64,000 bases of DNA from Nitrospira sp. CR1.1 (GTDB taxonomy: Bacteria > Nitrospirota > Nitrospiria > Nitrospirales > Nitrospiraceae), in assembly GCA_014055465.1 (NCBI GenBank), contig WIAF01000007.1, positions 124,001-188,000 of the forward strand, read 5' to 3'. The notes beneath the pieces were generated by a model, which ran no database searches, was not told where the DNA came from, and saw only the letters and a program-made list of their open reading frames with translations. This document shows positions 9,339 to 17,239 of the stretch, in pieces (positions within the stretch are counted from its first letter, which is position 1; each line of letters opens with the position of its first letter). A program made the position numbers and the translations under genes.

Positions 9339-10369
9339 ACAAGTCGTCCTGGTGCAGGAGGGGCTGGCCGGCCCTGTTTTGCCTGCTGCTGTCCGGCTGC
9401 GGGCTGCTCATCGATGCGGTTGAACGGGTCTGGCCGGTCACGGGCAGCAAAGTCGATATCATCTGCGAGCGCGGGCGTGTCCAGGTCGGCCTGGCGATGG
9501 AGCCGTTCCGGCCCTTCGTCTTTCCAACGATCTGGACGGACGAAGGAGCTCGCGTAACGGGGCTCGATGTCGAACTGACCCGGGCCATGACCGACGAACT
9601 CTCGCGGCGGTGCGGACAACCGGTGATCCCCGTCTTGCATCTCGTGCGCTTCAGGGACCTGTTCCGGCTCTTGAATGAGGGGCATTTGGATTGGTTTGTG
9701 TCGGCCGTGGCGACGAATACTCCCGCCCCTTCCCGCGCCGGAGTCGCCTATTCCCTCCCGTATTTTTACGGCGGCGGCATCAGCGGGATTACCACCAGTG
9801 CGGCGGTGCTGGAGCGGGTGCGGGTGAATGTTCAGGAACAGGCGAGGCATCCCGCGGCCGACCGGCTGGCGGCTACGAGCCATGCGTTGGACGGGCTCAC
9901 GATTGCGGTACAGGATGAAACCAGCGCGTATTACTATGCCGAGGCGAACGGGGGCGCCAACCGGCTGATCGTGTGCGATTCCCTGCCCGCGGCGTTCGAA
10001 TATGCCGATGGGCAGACCGAGCCGCGCATCGACATCATTCTCGGCGCCCAACCGGTGCTGGAGTATATGGTGAAACGTGTTCGCAAGGACTGGTCTCTCC
10101 TGACCCATGAAAGCGGCCGACCCTTGTTTCTGACTAAAGCTGACTATGGGGTCGTTGTAGCGGAAGAAAGTTACCGCCTGCGGTGGCTGGTGAATGATCT
10201 ACTGTTGAAATTGGACGAGTCAGGCCGTCTGGGCGAGATGCGGACACGCTGGCTTGAAGAGGAGTACGCCTTTCCCCGGCGAGCCTCTCTGGAGGGATTG
10301 CCCTTCGATGTGGAAAAAATGGCGGCCCACTATATCCAGGGCGCTTGCCGCAGCAGGTCCGGGTCATGA
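9308..10369 (+). CDS. Solute-binding (SBP_bac_3-like) lipoprotein
   Basis: 353 residues with a lipobox ending LLLSGC31, so it should be lipid-anchored. The body has the two-lobe layout of family 3 amino-acid-binding proteins: RVQVGLAMEPFRPFVFP, GLDVELTRAMTDEL, and a late GVVVAEESYRLRWLVNDLL followed by LGEMRTRWL. No ABC permease or ATPase is nearby, so transport is not implied; such orphan domains can sense ligands or act as lytic enzymes. It overlaps the preceding gene by 31 nt and is followed after 22 bp by a haem protein. Confidence 0.75.
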   Translation: MGIPDRCAILNKSSWCRRGWPALFCLLLSGCGLLIDAVERVWPVTGSKVDIICERGRVQVGLAMEPFRPFVFPTIWTDEGARVTGLDVELTRAMTDELSRRCGQPVIPVLHLVRFRDLFRLLNEGHLDWFVSAVATNTPAPSRAGVAYSLPYFYGGGISGITTSAAVLERVRVNVQEQARHPAADRLAATSHALDGLTIAVQDETSAYYYAEANGGANRLIVCDSLPAAFEYADGQTEPRIDIILGAQPVLEYMVKRVRKDWSLLTHESGRPLFLTKADYGVVVAEESYRLRWLVNDLLLKLDESGRLGEMRTRWLEEEYAFPRRASLEGLPFDVEKMAAHYIQGACRSRSGS

Positions 10370-10391
10370 CAGCAGGGAGAGGAGAACGATC

Positions 10392-11150
10392 ATGAGACGT
10401 CGCGCAGCATGGTTTCTGGCTGCAGTTGTGCTGTTGATGACCGTGCATCCTCCGGTGAGCATGGCGGTCGAACGAGCCGAGGCGGAGGAAACGGCGCGCC
10501 TCCTGGCGAAACTCCTGGAATCCGGGCGCGCCGTCATCGAGCGCAACCAGTCGTTGATCGACGATCCTCACAAGGGGGAAAAAGGATTCACGCCGGAATT
10601 ATTCGAGCAGCAATTGGTGCGGGAGTTTCACGTAAAGACAGGGATCGACCTGGCGGCGCTGCCCACGGCGCCGGTGTCCATTCTCGTTCCGCCGCTGGCC
10701 AAGGAGCTCCTGCCGGCGTTGGTCCAGGCCAGCCGGGAGGTCGTACGCGACGCGCAGGTGGTCATCAATCAGCGCGGCATCGGCTATAAGAATTTTATTC
10801 CGGCCACCTACGGCAGCCAGGCGTCAGCGCGATTTTCGAAGGCCGCGCACGTGCGGCTCAAGCAGACAGCCATTCATGCCCGGAATCCGAAAAACGAGCC
10901 CGACGAGTACGAAGCATCGGTGCTGACATGGCTATCCGCGAGGCCCAGGGCTGAGGCCTATGTGAGCGAGTTGACCGATGAGGGACGCACCTTACGGGTG
11001 GTGATGCCGATTTATTACGCCAAGGACTGCCTGTCCTGCCATGGTGAACCGAAAGGTGATCTCGACATCTCCGGTTATCCCAAGGAGGGGCATAAGGAAG
11101 GCGATCTTGCCGGAGCCATCACGGTCACCGCACCGCTGGGAACTCGATAA
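10392..11150 (+). CDS. Tll0287-like (DUF3365) haem protein
   Basis: 252 residues with a Sec signal peptide (WFLAAVVLLMTVHPPVSMA). The Tll0287/DUF3365 domain is shown by the LLESGRAVIERNQ helix, the GYKNFIPATYGSQASARF stretch and a single c-type haem site, CLSCH, at about residues 213-217. Such domains sit in the periplasm and may sense redox state or gas. The ATG has GGAGAGGAG upstream. It ends 2 bp before the convergent cupin gene, with no terminator between them. Confidence 0.85.
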   Translation: MRRRAAWFLAAVVLLMTVHPPVSMAVERAEAEETARLLAKLLESGRAVIERNQSLIDDPHKGEKGFTPELFEQQLVREFHVKTGIDLAALPTAPVSILVPPLAKELLPALVQASREVVRDAQVVINQRGIGYKNFIPATYGSQASARFSKAAHVRLKQTAIHARNPKNEPDEYEASVLTWLSARPRAEAYVSELTDEGRTLRVVMPIYYAKDCLSCHGEPKGDLDISGYPKEGHKEGDLAGAITVTAPLGTR

Positions 11151-11152
11151 TC

Positions 11153-11470
11153 TCAGGGATTCGGCGCGACAAACACGAGCACTTTTAGACGCTGCGCGCT
11201 GTGATTCCTGACCCCATGTTCCTCACCAGCGGCCGCCATCGTTCCCTGCCCGGCTCCCAGCACGCGTTTTTCCGGGCCGACCTGAAACGTGCCTTCGCCC
11301 TCCAGCACGATGTAGACCTTGTCCTGTTCGCCGTGAATATGACCCTTCTGTTCCTGCCCTGGTTCGAAACAATAGATGTCGCAAAAAAACCGCGGCGTTT
11401 CGAACAGGTTATTCTTTTTCATTTTGTCCTGGCTGAACTGCTGACAATCCGAGAGGGCGATGACCTTCAT
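11153..11470 (-). CDS. Cupin-domain protein
   Basis: 105 residues forming one small cupin barrel. Cupin motif 1 is visible as GHIHGEQDKVYIVLEGEGTF and motif 2 as AAGEEHGVRNH, giving plausible metal ligands (two His, one Glu, one His). The substrate is unknown. Its ATG overlaps the stop of the upstream CCG-domain gene in an ATGA junction, so the two are translationally coupled. Confidence 0.85.
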   Translation of the reverse strand: MKVIALSDCQQFSQDKMKKNNLFETPRFFCDIYCFEPGQEQKGHIHGEQDKVYIVLEGEGTFQVGPEKRVLGAGQGTMAAAGEEHGVRNHSAQRLKVLVFVAPNP

Positions 11471-12390
11471 GTCGTGGGCTCCACGGGTAAGGATGAATGT
11501 GTTGTGTCCGGTGTCTGCAAACGAGTCACGATCCGTTCGACGGAAATCAGATGGCGCGACAGCCCAAGGTCCTGCGCGGGAATCCCCATGGCGAGACCGA
11601 GCAATTGCGGGAGATGGAGAATGGGAAGGTTCAGTTCAGTCTTCACCGCCCGCCCCGCGCGCTCCTGGTAGATATCCAGGCTCATATGACAGAGCGGACA
11701 GGGCGTCACCATAAAGTCTGCACCATGGTCCTTCGCGTCCTTCATATTCGTGCCGGCCATGGCCACCGCGATGGCTTCCTTCTCCAGGATAATCGGGAAG
11801 CCGCAACATTTGGTCCGGCCCGCGTAGGCGACCGGCTCTCCGCCGACGGCACGAATGATTTTTTCCAACGAACTGGGATTTTCGGGATCATCGAAACCCA
11901 GTTCCCAGGATGGGCGCAGCATGTAGCAGCCGTAAAAAGGGGCGATACGGAAATCGCGAAAGGGCGACCGGACCGTTTCAGTGACACGGCCGAGTCCGAG
12001 ATCACGCACGGCGATCCACAGGAGATGTTTCACCTGCACGCCGCCGCCGTAAGAAATGCCGTCCTGCGCGAGCATCTTGTTCACCCGCTCAAGGGTTGCC
12101 GGCTCGTGTTTCAGGCGCCGATTGGCTGCGCTCATGACTCCCTGGCAGGTGCCGCAAATCGTCATCACGTCCAGTCCCATCCGTTCGGCCTGGGCGAAGG
12201 TGCGGGCATTGAGCGCGAGAGCCAGGTCCGGGTCCGCTTCCCCGATGACCCCGGCACCGCAGCAGGACGAGGCCGCGAGTTCAACGACCTCGATGCCCAG
12301 GCGGCCGATGATGGCCATGGTGGATTGGTAGAGTTCAGGCGTTGCGCCTTTGGCAGCGCAACCGGGATAGAGGGCAAATGTGAGCGGCAT
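11467..12390 (-). CDS. CCG-domain heterodisulfide reductase B / SdhE-like subunit
   Basis: 307 residues with two cysteine-rich CCG domains: PGCAAKG ... SSCCGAG ... CGTCQG and YGCYMLRPS ... TKCCGFP ... TPCPLCH. These bind the non-cubane [4Fe-4S] cluster in HdrB and serve as the membrane-interacting subunit of unusual succinate dehydrogenases (SdhE type). A matching unusual SdhB lies at 22.7 kb. Which partner it serves cannot be decided here. It is paired with a cupin gene downstream. Confidence 0.85.
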   Translation of the reverse strand: MPLTFALYPGCAAKGATPELYQSTMAIIGRLGIEVVELAASSCCGAGVIGEADPDLALALNARTFAQAERMGLDVMTICGTCQGVMSAANRRLKHEPATLERVNKMLAQDGISYGGGVQVKHLLWIAVRDLGLGRVTETVRSPFRDFRIAPFYGCYMLRPSWELGFDDPENPSSLEKIIRAVGGEPVAYAGRTKCCGFPIILEKEAIAVAMAGTNMKDAKDHGADFMVTPCPLCHMSLDIYQERAGRAVKTELNLPILHLPQLLGLAMGIPAQDLGLSRHLISVERIVTRLQTPDTTHSSLPVEPTT

Positions 12391-12519
12391 AGGTCTCGTC
12401 GTGTGGTGGTCCTGCTTGTCTCCGCACCTTAACGTATTGTCCCCCTCCTTGACCAGGTCGGACCGGGATTCGTTGTCGGGGGAAAGGAGGCGTTCACAAG
12501 GAAGGCGTTGTCTTCCCGG

Positions 12520-12966
12520 TCAGGGCAATTTGGAAACCGTTTCCTTATAACTTTTCTTGAGATCCGCCACGGTTGCGTCCAGGTTGTCTTTCAACCTGTT
12601 CCAGGCCGAACTGGTCGAACGGCTGACCTCGTCCAGCTGCTTCCGGGCCTCTTCTTTCTTGCGTTCCAGATCCTGCAGGGCTGCTTGCAACTCTTTCCTG
12701 GCTTCTGCGGAGGCGGCCCTGGTTTTCGTTTGAAGCTCCGCGATCTTTGTTTGCATCTCAGCCAGTTCAGCCTGGACAGTTTTTTGAAAGTTGTCCTTTT
12801 GTTGCATCGTGTATTGTTTCGTGGATTCGACGGCCTCCTTCGTGTCCCGTATCATTTTCTCGGTGGTCGACGGTGACGCCTGGTCTCCGGCGGCGATGGC
12901 CCGTGGAGCCAGACCGGGCATGGCGCCCGTGAGACAGAGGAACAATAACACTCTCCCTGCGATCAT
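12520..12966 (-). CDS. Exported coiled-coil protein
   Basis: 148 residues: a signal peptide (LLFLCLTGAMPGLAPRAIAA) and then almost entirely charged heptad-like helix from about residue 35 to 140, rich in Lys, Glu, Gln and Ala with TK/EAV repeats. It resembles apolipoprotein- or YtxH-like helical stress proteins, but I do not recognise a specific family. It stands alone, 129 bp upstream of the CCG gene on the same strand. Confidence 0.7.
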   Translation of the reverse strand: MIAGRVLLFLCLTGAMPGLAPRAIAAGDQASPSTTEKMIRDTKEAVESTKQYTMQQKDNFQKTVQAELAEMQTKIAELQTKTRAASAEARKELQAALQDLERKKEEARKQLDEVSRSTSSAWNRLKDNLDATVADLKKSYKETVSKLP

Positions 12967-13083
12967 GGCTGGTGCTCCTTCTTTAGGGAAACGGCCTGTA
13001 GGAGAAGGAGGGGGCGCCGCTGCGAATACCTCAACTGATCTGGCATGTTCTGTGCCGGTCCCCTTTACTCTCGAAGGTTAAGG

Positions 13084-13106
13084 TTTTCGGCCGAACGAGC
13101 CGAAAA
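13084..13106 (+). promoter_or_regulatory. 8-bp hairpin upstream of the HDOD gene
   Basis: TTTTCGGC (13084-13091) pairs exactly with GCCGAAAA (13099-13106) across a 7-nt loop, about 54 bp upstream of the HDOD start. It may be a 5' regulatory hairpin or the terminator-like end of an unseen transcript. Confidence 0.35.
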
Positions 13107-13159
13107 GGATGTACAACGAACACAATCCCGCAACCCTAGACCTGTGGTGTGAGCCCTAT

Positions 13160-14029
13160 ATGAGTGCTGAACTTGCCCCGATCTCAGACCCTGCCTCAAC
13201 CAGCCCGTTAGAGCAGCTCTTGATCGAACGGATCCGGAAAGGAGCCATCGAACTCCCGCTGTTGCCGCAGGTGGCTTCCCGAATTCTGGCCATGGTGTAT
13301 GATCCCGATGCCGAAGCGGCCAAACTGGCCTCGCTCATTCATCAGGATCAGGCGCTGGCCGCCCATGTCATCCGCATTGCCAATTCTCCGGCTTACATGA
13401 CCCGCAATCCCGTCGTCTCGCTGCAGCATGCCGTGTCCATGCTGGGTATGAACCTGATGTCCGAACTGGCCTTCTCCGCATCCATCAAAGGCAGCGCATT
13501 CAAAGTGCCGGGATGGGATAACGAAGTCAAGAGCCTCTGGCATTATTCTCTCGCCAGCGGAGCCTATGCCAAAGAAATTGCGCGTATGCGCCGGTTCAAC
13601 GTTGAAAGCGCCTACCTGTGCGGTCTCCTGCACGGAATCGGCCGCCCGGTCGTGTTGCAAACCCTGGTCGCCCTGGCTAAGGAACGAGGCAGCGCATTGA
13701 CGCAGGGTCTCCTCCATCAACTGCTCGACGGGTATTACATCCAGGTGGGTCTGCTGGTCGCCGACGAATGGGGCCTGCCTCCGCCCGTGGTGGAATCGAT
13801 CGGGTTCCATGCCGATTATCACTACGCCAAAACGGCGAAGCAGGAATGTATGACGACCTGCCTGGCGGGTCGCCTGGCGAAACATTTTCTTGATCCCGAC
13901 GGCTTCGATGAAGCCACGGTGCGGGAGCATTCGGTCTTTGCCGATCTGAACCTGTATCCGAAAGATATCGATGCGCTCTTGGCCCATAAGGACAAGGTAC
14001 AAGCCGTCGTGGAGGCGATGCCATTGTGA
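13160..14029 (+). CDS. HDOD-domain signalling protein
   Basis: 289 residues from the ATG at 13160; an ATG at 13109 lacks a ribosome site. The HDOD domain begins with ELPLLPQVASRILAM and continues with LASLIHQDQALAAHVIRIANS and SLQHAVSMLGMNLMSELAFS. HDOD is a non-catalytic HD relative that scaffolds signalling or c-di-GMP/stress pathways. The HD-like motif reads YLCGLLHGIGRPV, with H and G in place of the catalytic HD. Its stop overlaps the start of sthA (GTGATG), so the two are coupled. Confidence 0.88.
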   Translation: MSAELAPISDPASTSPLEQLLIERIRKGAIELPLLPQVASRILAMVYDPDAEAAKLASLIHQDQALAAHVIRIANSPAYMTRNPVVSLQHAVSMLGMNLMSELAFSASIKGSAFKVPGWDNEVKSLWHYSLASGAYAKEIARMRRFNVESAYLCGLLHGIGRPVVLQTLVALAKERGSALTQGLLHQLLDGYYIQVGLLVADEWGLPPPVVESIGFHADYHYAKTAKQECMTTCLAGRLAKHFLDPDGFDEATVREHSVFADLNLYPKDIDALLAHKDKVQAVVEAMPL

Positions 14030-15447
14030 TGCCCGCGAGCGCCTACGACATCGTCGTGATCGGCAGCGGACCGGCCGGGCAAAAGGCTGCGATCCAGGGC
14101 GCCAAAGCCGGCAAGAAGGTCGTGCTGATCGAGCAGGAGCCCGGCATCGGCGGAAATTGCGTGTACCGCGGCACGATCCCCAGCAAGACCTTGCGCGAAA
14201 CAGCGGTGCAATACGAGCGCCTGAAACGGTCGAGTGAGGTGTTCGAGGGCAAGATGCGTTTCGACGTGCCCATGACCGTCCTGTTGCATCGCCTCGACGA
14301 GGTCGTGAAAGCGCATGAGTGTTATATGGCCGGTCAAATCACGCGCAACGGCGTGACCTACCGGCACGGGCGCGCGCGACTCCTCTCGCCCCACGAAGTC
14401 CAGCTGGAAACCGTCGACGGCGCCTGCCAAACCCTGACGGCCGAAACGATCGTGCTGGCAACAGGATCTCGCCCTTCGTCGATTCCGCAGATCCCCGTCG
14501 ATCACGAACATGTGCTGGATAGTGATTCGATCTTGTCGATGATCTACCTTCCCCGGTCGTTGACGATTTTGGGCGGCGGGGTCATCGCCTGCGAATATGC
14601 TTCGACCTTTGCGCTACTGGGGGTCGAAGTGACGCTCATCGACAGGGCCCCGCGCCCCCTGTCGTTCATGGACGCGGAAATCGTCGAGGTGTTTCAGCGC
14701 AGCATCGAACGCCAGGGCGGACGGTTTTACTCCGGCCACACAGTCACCGAAGTGGCCTGGGACGGCGTGTCCTCCGTCGTCTCCCGACTGGCGAACGGGA
14801 TGGCGGTCAAGAGCGAAAAAATGCTGGTGGCACTGGGGCGTCGGCCGAACATTGAAGAATTGAATCTCGAGGCGGCCGGACTCACGATGGACGAGAAGGG
14901 CCGCATCCCCGTCAACGAATACGGGCAAACCTCCGTCCCGCATATTTTTGCCGCCGGCGATATGCTGGGTCGTCCCCCGGCCCTGGCCTCACAAGCGATG
15001 GAGGATGGTCGTCGGGCCGTCAGTTACGCCTTAGGCCTCCCGGTCGGTGAATCGCTCAATCAGGTGCCAATCGGGATCTATACCATTCCGGAGATCGCCT
15101 CTATCGGCCTGGATGAGGAACAGGCTGCGGCCCGATATCGGGGGCCGATCATCGGCCGCGCTCCGTTTACGGAAATTGCCAAGGGGCAGATCACCGGCGC
15201 GTGCAACGGGCTACTGAAACTGGTCGCCGATCCGTCCGGGGAGCGCCTCCTGGGCGTCCAGATTGTGGGCGAGAATGCGGCGGAACTGATTCATCTCGGC
15301 CAGATGGCGTTGCAGGACGGGGCGGCCATCGATCGGTTCATCGATACCATTTTCAGCTTTCCCACGTTTGCCGAAGCCTACCGCGTCGCCGCCCTCGACA
15401 TTTTGGGCCAACGCCGTAAACGGCAGGACGATGCCCAAGCGGCCTGA
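14029..15447 (+). CDS. sthA: Soluble pyridine nucleotide transhydrogenase
   Basis: A flavoprotein that moves hydride between NADPH and NAD+. 472 residues in the flavin disulfide reductase fold: the FAD site GSGPAGQKAAIQGAKAG, the NAD site GGGVIACEYASTFALLG, the AAGDMLGRP flavin motif and a C-terminal dimer domain. The active-site segment reads NCVYRGTIPSKTLRE, with only one Cys. That is the SthA pattern and differs from lipoamide dehydrogenase, which has CxxxxC. A GTG one codon earlier is the other start. Confidence 0.93.
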   Translation: MPASAYDIVVIGSGPAGQKAAIQGAKAGKKVVLIEQEPGIGGNCVYRGTIPSKTLRETAVQYERLKRSSEVFEGKMRFDVPMTVLLHRLDEVVKAHECYMAGQITRNGVTYRHGRARLLSPHEVQLETVDGACQTLTAETIVLATGSRPSSIPQIPVDHEHVLDSDSILSMIYLPRSLTILGGGVIACEYASTFALLGVEVTLIDRAPRPLSFMDAEIVEVFQRSIERQGGRFYSGHTVTEVAWDGVSSVVSRLANGMAVKSEKMLVALGRRPNIEELNLEAAGLTMDEKGRIPVNEYGQTSVPHIFAAGDMLGRPPALASQAMEDGRRAVSYALGLPVGESLNQVPIGIYTIPEIASIGLDEEQAAARYRGPIIGRAPFTEIAKGQITGACNGLLKLVADPSGERLLGVQIVGENAAELIHLGQMALQDGAAIDRFIDTIFSFPTFAEAYRVAALDILGQRRKRQDDAQAA

Positions 15448-15504
15448 TCGTCCGGATTCCCCTCCCCGGTTCCTTTGACCCCCATCCCCGATCTGCGTTA
15501 CTCT

Positions 15505-15534
15505 CTCCATCGGCCGGTCTTCCGATCGATGGAG
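15505..15534 (+). promoter_or_regulatory. Hairpin covering the Shine-Dalgarno of the TPR gene
   Basis: CTCCATCG (15505-15512) pairs exactly with CGATGGAG (15527-15534) over a 14-nt loop. The second arm contains most of the GGAGG (15531-15535) that lies 6 nt before the ATG at 15542, so folding would hide the ribosome site. Confidence 0.4.
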
Positions 15535-15541
15535 GTGGTTC

Positions 15542-17239
15542 ATGAATCGTGAGGAGCGTCGCCGGGAAGAAAAGTTACAGGGGAAAAGCGCGGGAGGCGC
15601 AGCGGCTGCCGCGGCCGGTTTGCGCGAGGCCCAGATGCATCATCAGGCCGGACGCCTGGATGACGCGGAACGGGGCTATCAGCAGCTACTCGCACGAATC
15701 CCTGCCCAGCCGGATGCCCTGCACGGGTTGGGTCTGCTGTTGTACCGGCGCGGGAACTTCCGGGACGCGTTGACCCGTCTTGCCCAGGCTCGGGCTGCCG
15801 ATGCGGGTAACCCCGTCTATTGCTTTAACCATGGCGTCGTGCTCCAACGGGCGGGACTCCTCCCCGACGCGGTTGAAGCCTACACTCGAGCCATTCAGCT
15901 CAACCCGCGTTACATCGACCCCCGCACGAACCTCGGGAATGTCTATAAAGAGTTAGGACGTTTGGCTGAGGCACACGCATCCTACGAACAGGTGTTGGCG
16001 CTCAATCCGGAGCATGCCGAAGCTCACAACAATCTCGGCGTGGTGTTGAAAGAACAAGGCCGGCTCGATGCGGCGGCAGATGCGTATCGGAAGGCCATTG
16101 CCCTGAAGCCGGCGCATGCCGAAGCCCACAACAATCTAGGATTGGTCTTGCTGGAGCAGGGCCTGGTGGATGACGCCATCCGCTGCTTCGAACGGGCGCT
16201 GCAGGCCCATCCCGGGTACGGGACGGCGTTGTATAACCTGGGCATCGCGTGGATCTGGCGGGAGGATATTCCTCGCGCTCTGCGCTGTTTTGCGGAAACG
16301 GCCAAGGCCAAGTGTGCGCACGGCCGCCCCGTCACCGACTCCGCGGTCTTTCGTTCCCGCGTGAAGCATGATGCCGAGCAAATCGGCTACTTGTTTGAGC
16401 GCGGGTTACTGGGCGAAGAATGGCGGGGATATCACGAGGCGCTGCGTCATTTGCGCGGGCGCCTGGAGCCGGCCCCTGGCACTGTCCCGTCCAATCGCGT
16501 TGCCCTGTCCCCTGCCGACCTTCAGCCTATTGCTCCCTCGTTCAACCGGCTGTTGTACATTGCGCCTTGTGAGACGATGGGAGAGGGAGCGCTCTCGTCT
16601 GATCTGGATCACGCCGCGATTGAAGCACGGTATCTGGCGACGCAGCCGGAGGTGACCTCTGTTGATGGACTGCTGTCAGAGGAAGCGCTGCGGCGCCTGA
16701 GAGAGTTCTGCTGGACGTCGACGATCTGGAAGAAAGACTATGAGAACGGGTACATCGGGGCGTTTCTCGGCGACGGCTTTGCGTCACCCCTGCTGCTGCA
16801 GATTGCCGAGGAACTTCGCCGGCGGCTGCCGCGCATTTTCGGCACACACCGCCTCACGCAGGCCTGGGCCTTCAAGCACGATAGCGCCCGGCGCGGCTTG
16901 AATATCCATGCCGATGCCGCCGCGGTGAACGTCAATTTCTGGATCACGCCGGACGACGCGAATCTCAATCCTGAGAGCGGGGGGCTGGTGGTATGGGACA
17001 AGGAAGCGCCGAGGGAGTGGGACTTCAAAACCTACAATAGCGACAAGGCCCGGGGCAGCATCTACGAATGGCTCACATCGCAAGGGGCGAAGGAAATCAA
17101 GATTCCCTATCGGGCCAATCGAGCGGTCCTGTTTAACTCAGATCTGTTTCACGAAACCGACGACATTGCGTTCAAGGAAGGACTCACCAACCGGCGGATC
17201 AACATTACGCTGCTGTACGGGCATCGGCATCGCCCTTGA
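15542..17239 (+). CDS. TPR protein fused to a 2-oxoglutarate/Fe(II) dioxygenase-like domain
   Basis: 565 residues. Roughly residues 25-240 are six to seven tetratricopeptide repeats, including two near-identical AEAHNNLGVVLKEQG / AEAHNNLGLVLLEQG units. Residues about 370-560 resemble a prolyl-hydroxylase-type dioxygenase: IHADAAAVNVNFW supplies HxD, LFHETDD supplies the distal His, and NRRINITLLYG supplies an Arg that could hold 2-oxoglutarate. This suggests hydroxylation of a protein or peptide bound by the repeats. It converges on and overlaps the next gene by 35 nt. Confidence 0.8.
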   Translation: MNREERRREEKLQGKSAGGAAAAAAGLREAQMHHQAGRLDDAERGYQQLLARIPAQPDALHGLGLLLYRRGNFRDALTRLAQARAADAGNPVYCFNHGVVLQRAGLLPDAVEAYTRAIQLNPRYIDPRTNLGNVYKELGRLAEAHASYEQVLALNPEHAEAHNNLGVVLKEQGRLDAAADAYRKAIALKPAHAEAHNNLGLVLLEQGLVDDAIRCFERALQAHPGYGTALYNLGIAWIWREDIPRALRCFAETAKAKCAHGRPVTDSAVFRSRVKHDAEQIGYLFERGLLGEEWRGYHEALRHLRGRLEPAPGTVPSNRVALSPADLQPIAPSFNRLLYIAPCETMGEGALSSDLDHAAIEARYLATQPEVTSVDGLLSEEALRRLREFCWTSTIWKKDYENGYIGAFLGDGFASPLLLQIAEELRRRLPRIFGTHRLTQAWAFKHDSARRGLNIHADAAAVNVNFWITPDDANLNPESGGLVVWDKEAPREWDFKTYNSDKARGSIYEWLTSQGAKEIKIPYRANRAVLFNSDLFHETDDIAFKEGLTNRRINITLLYGHRHRP

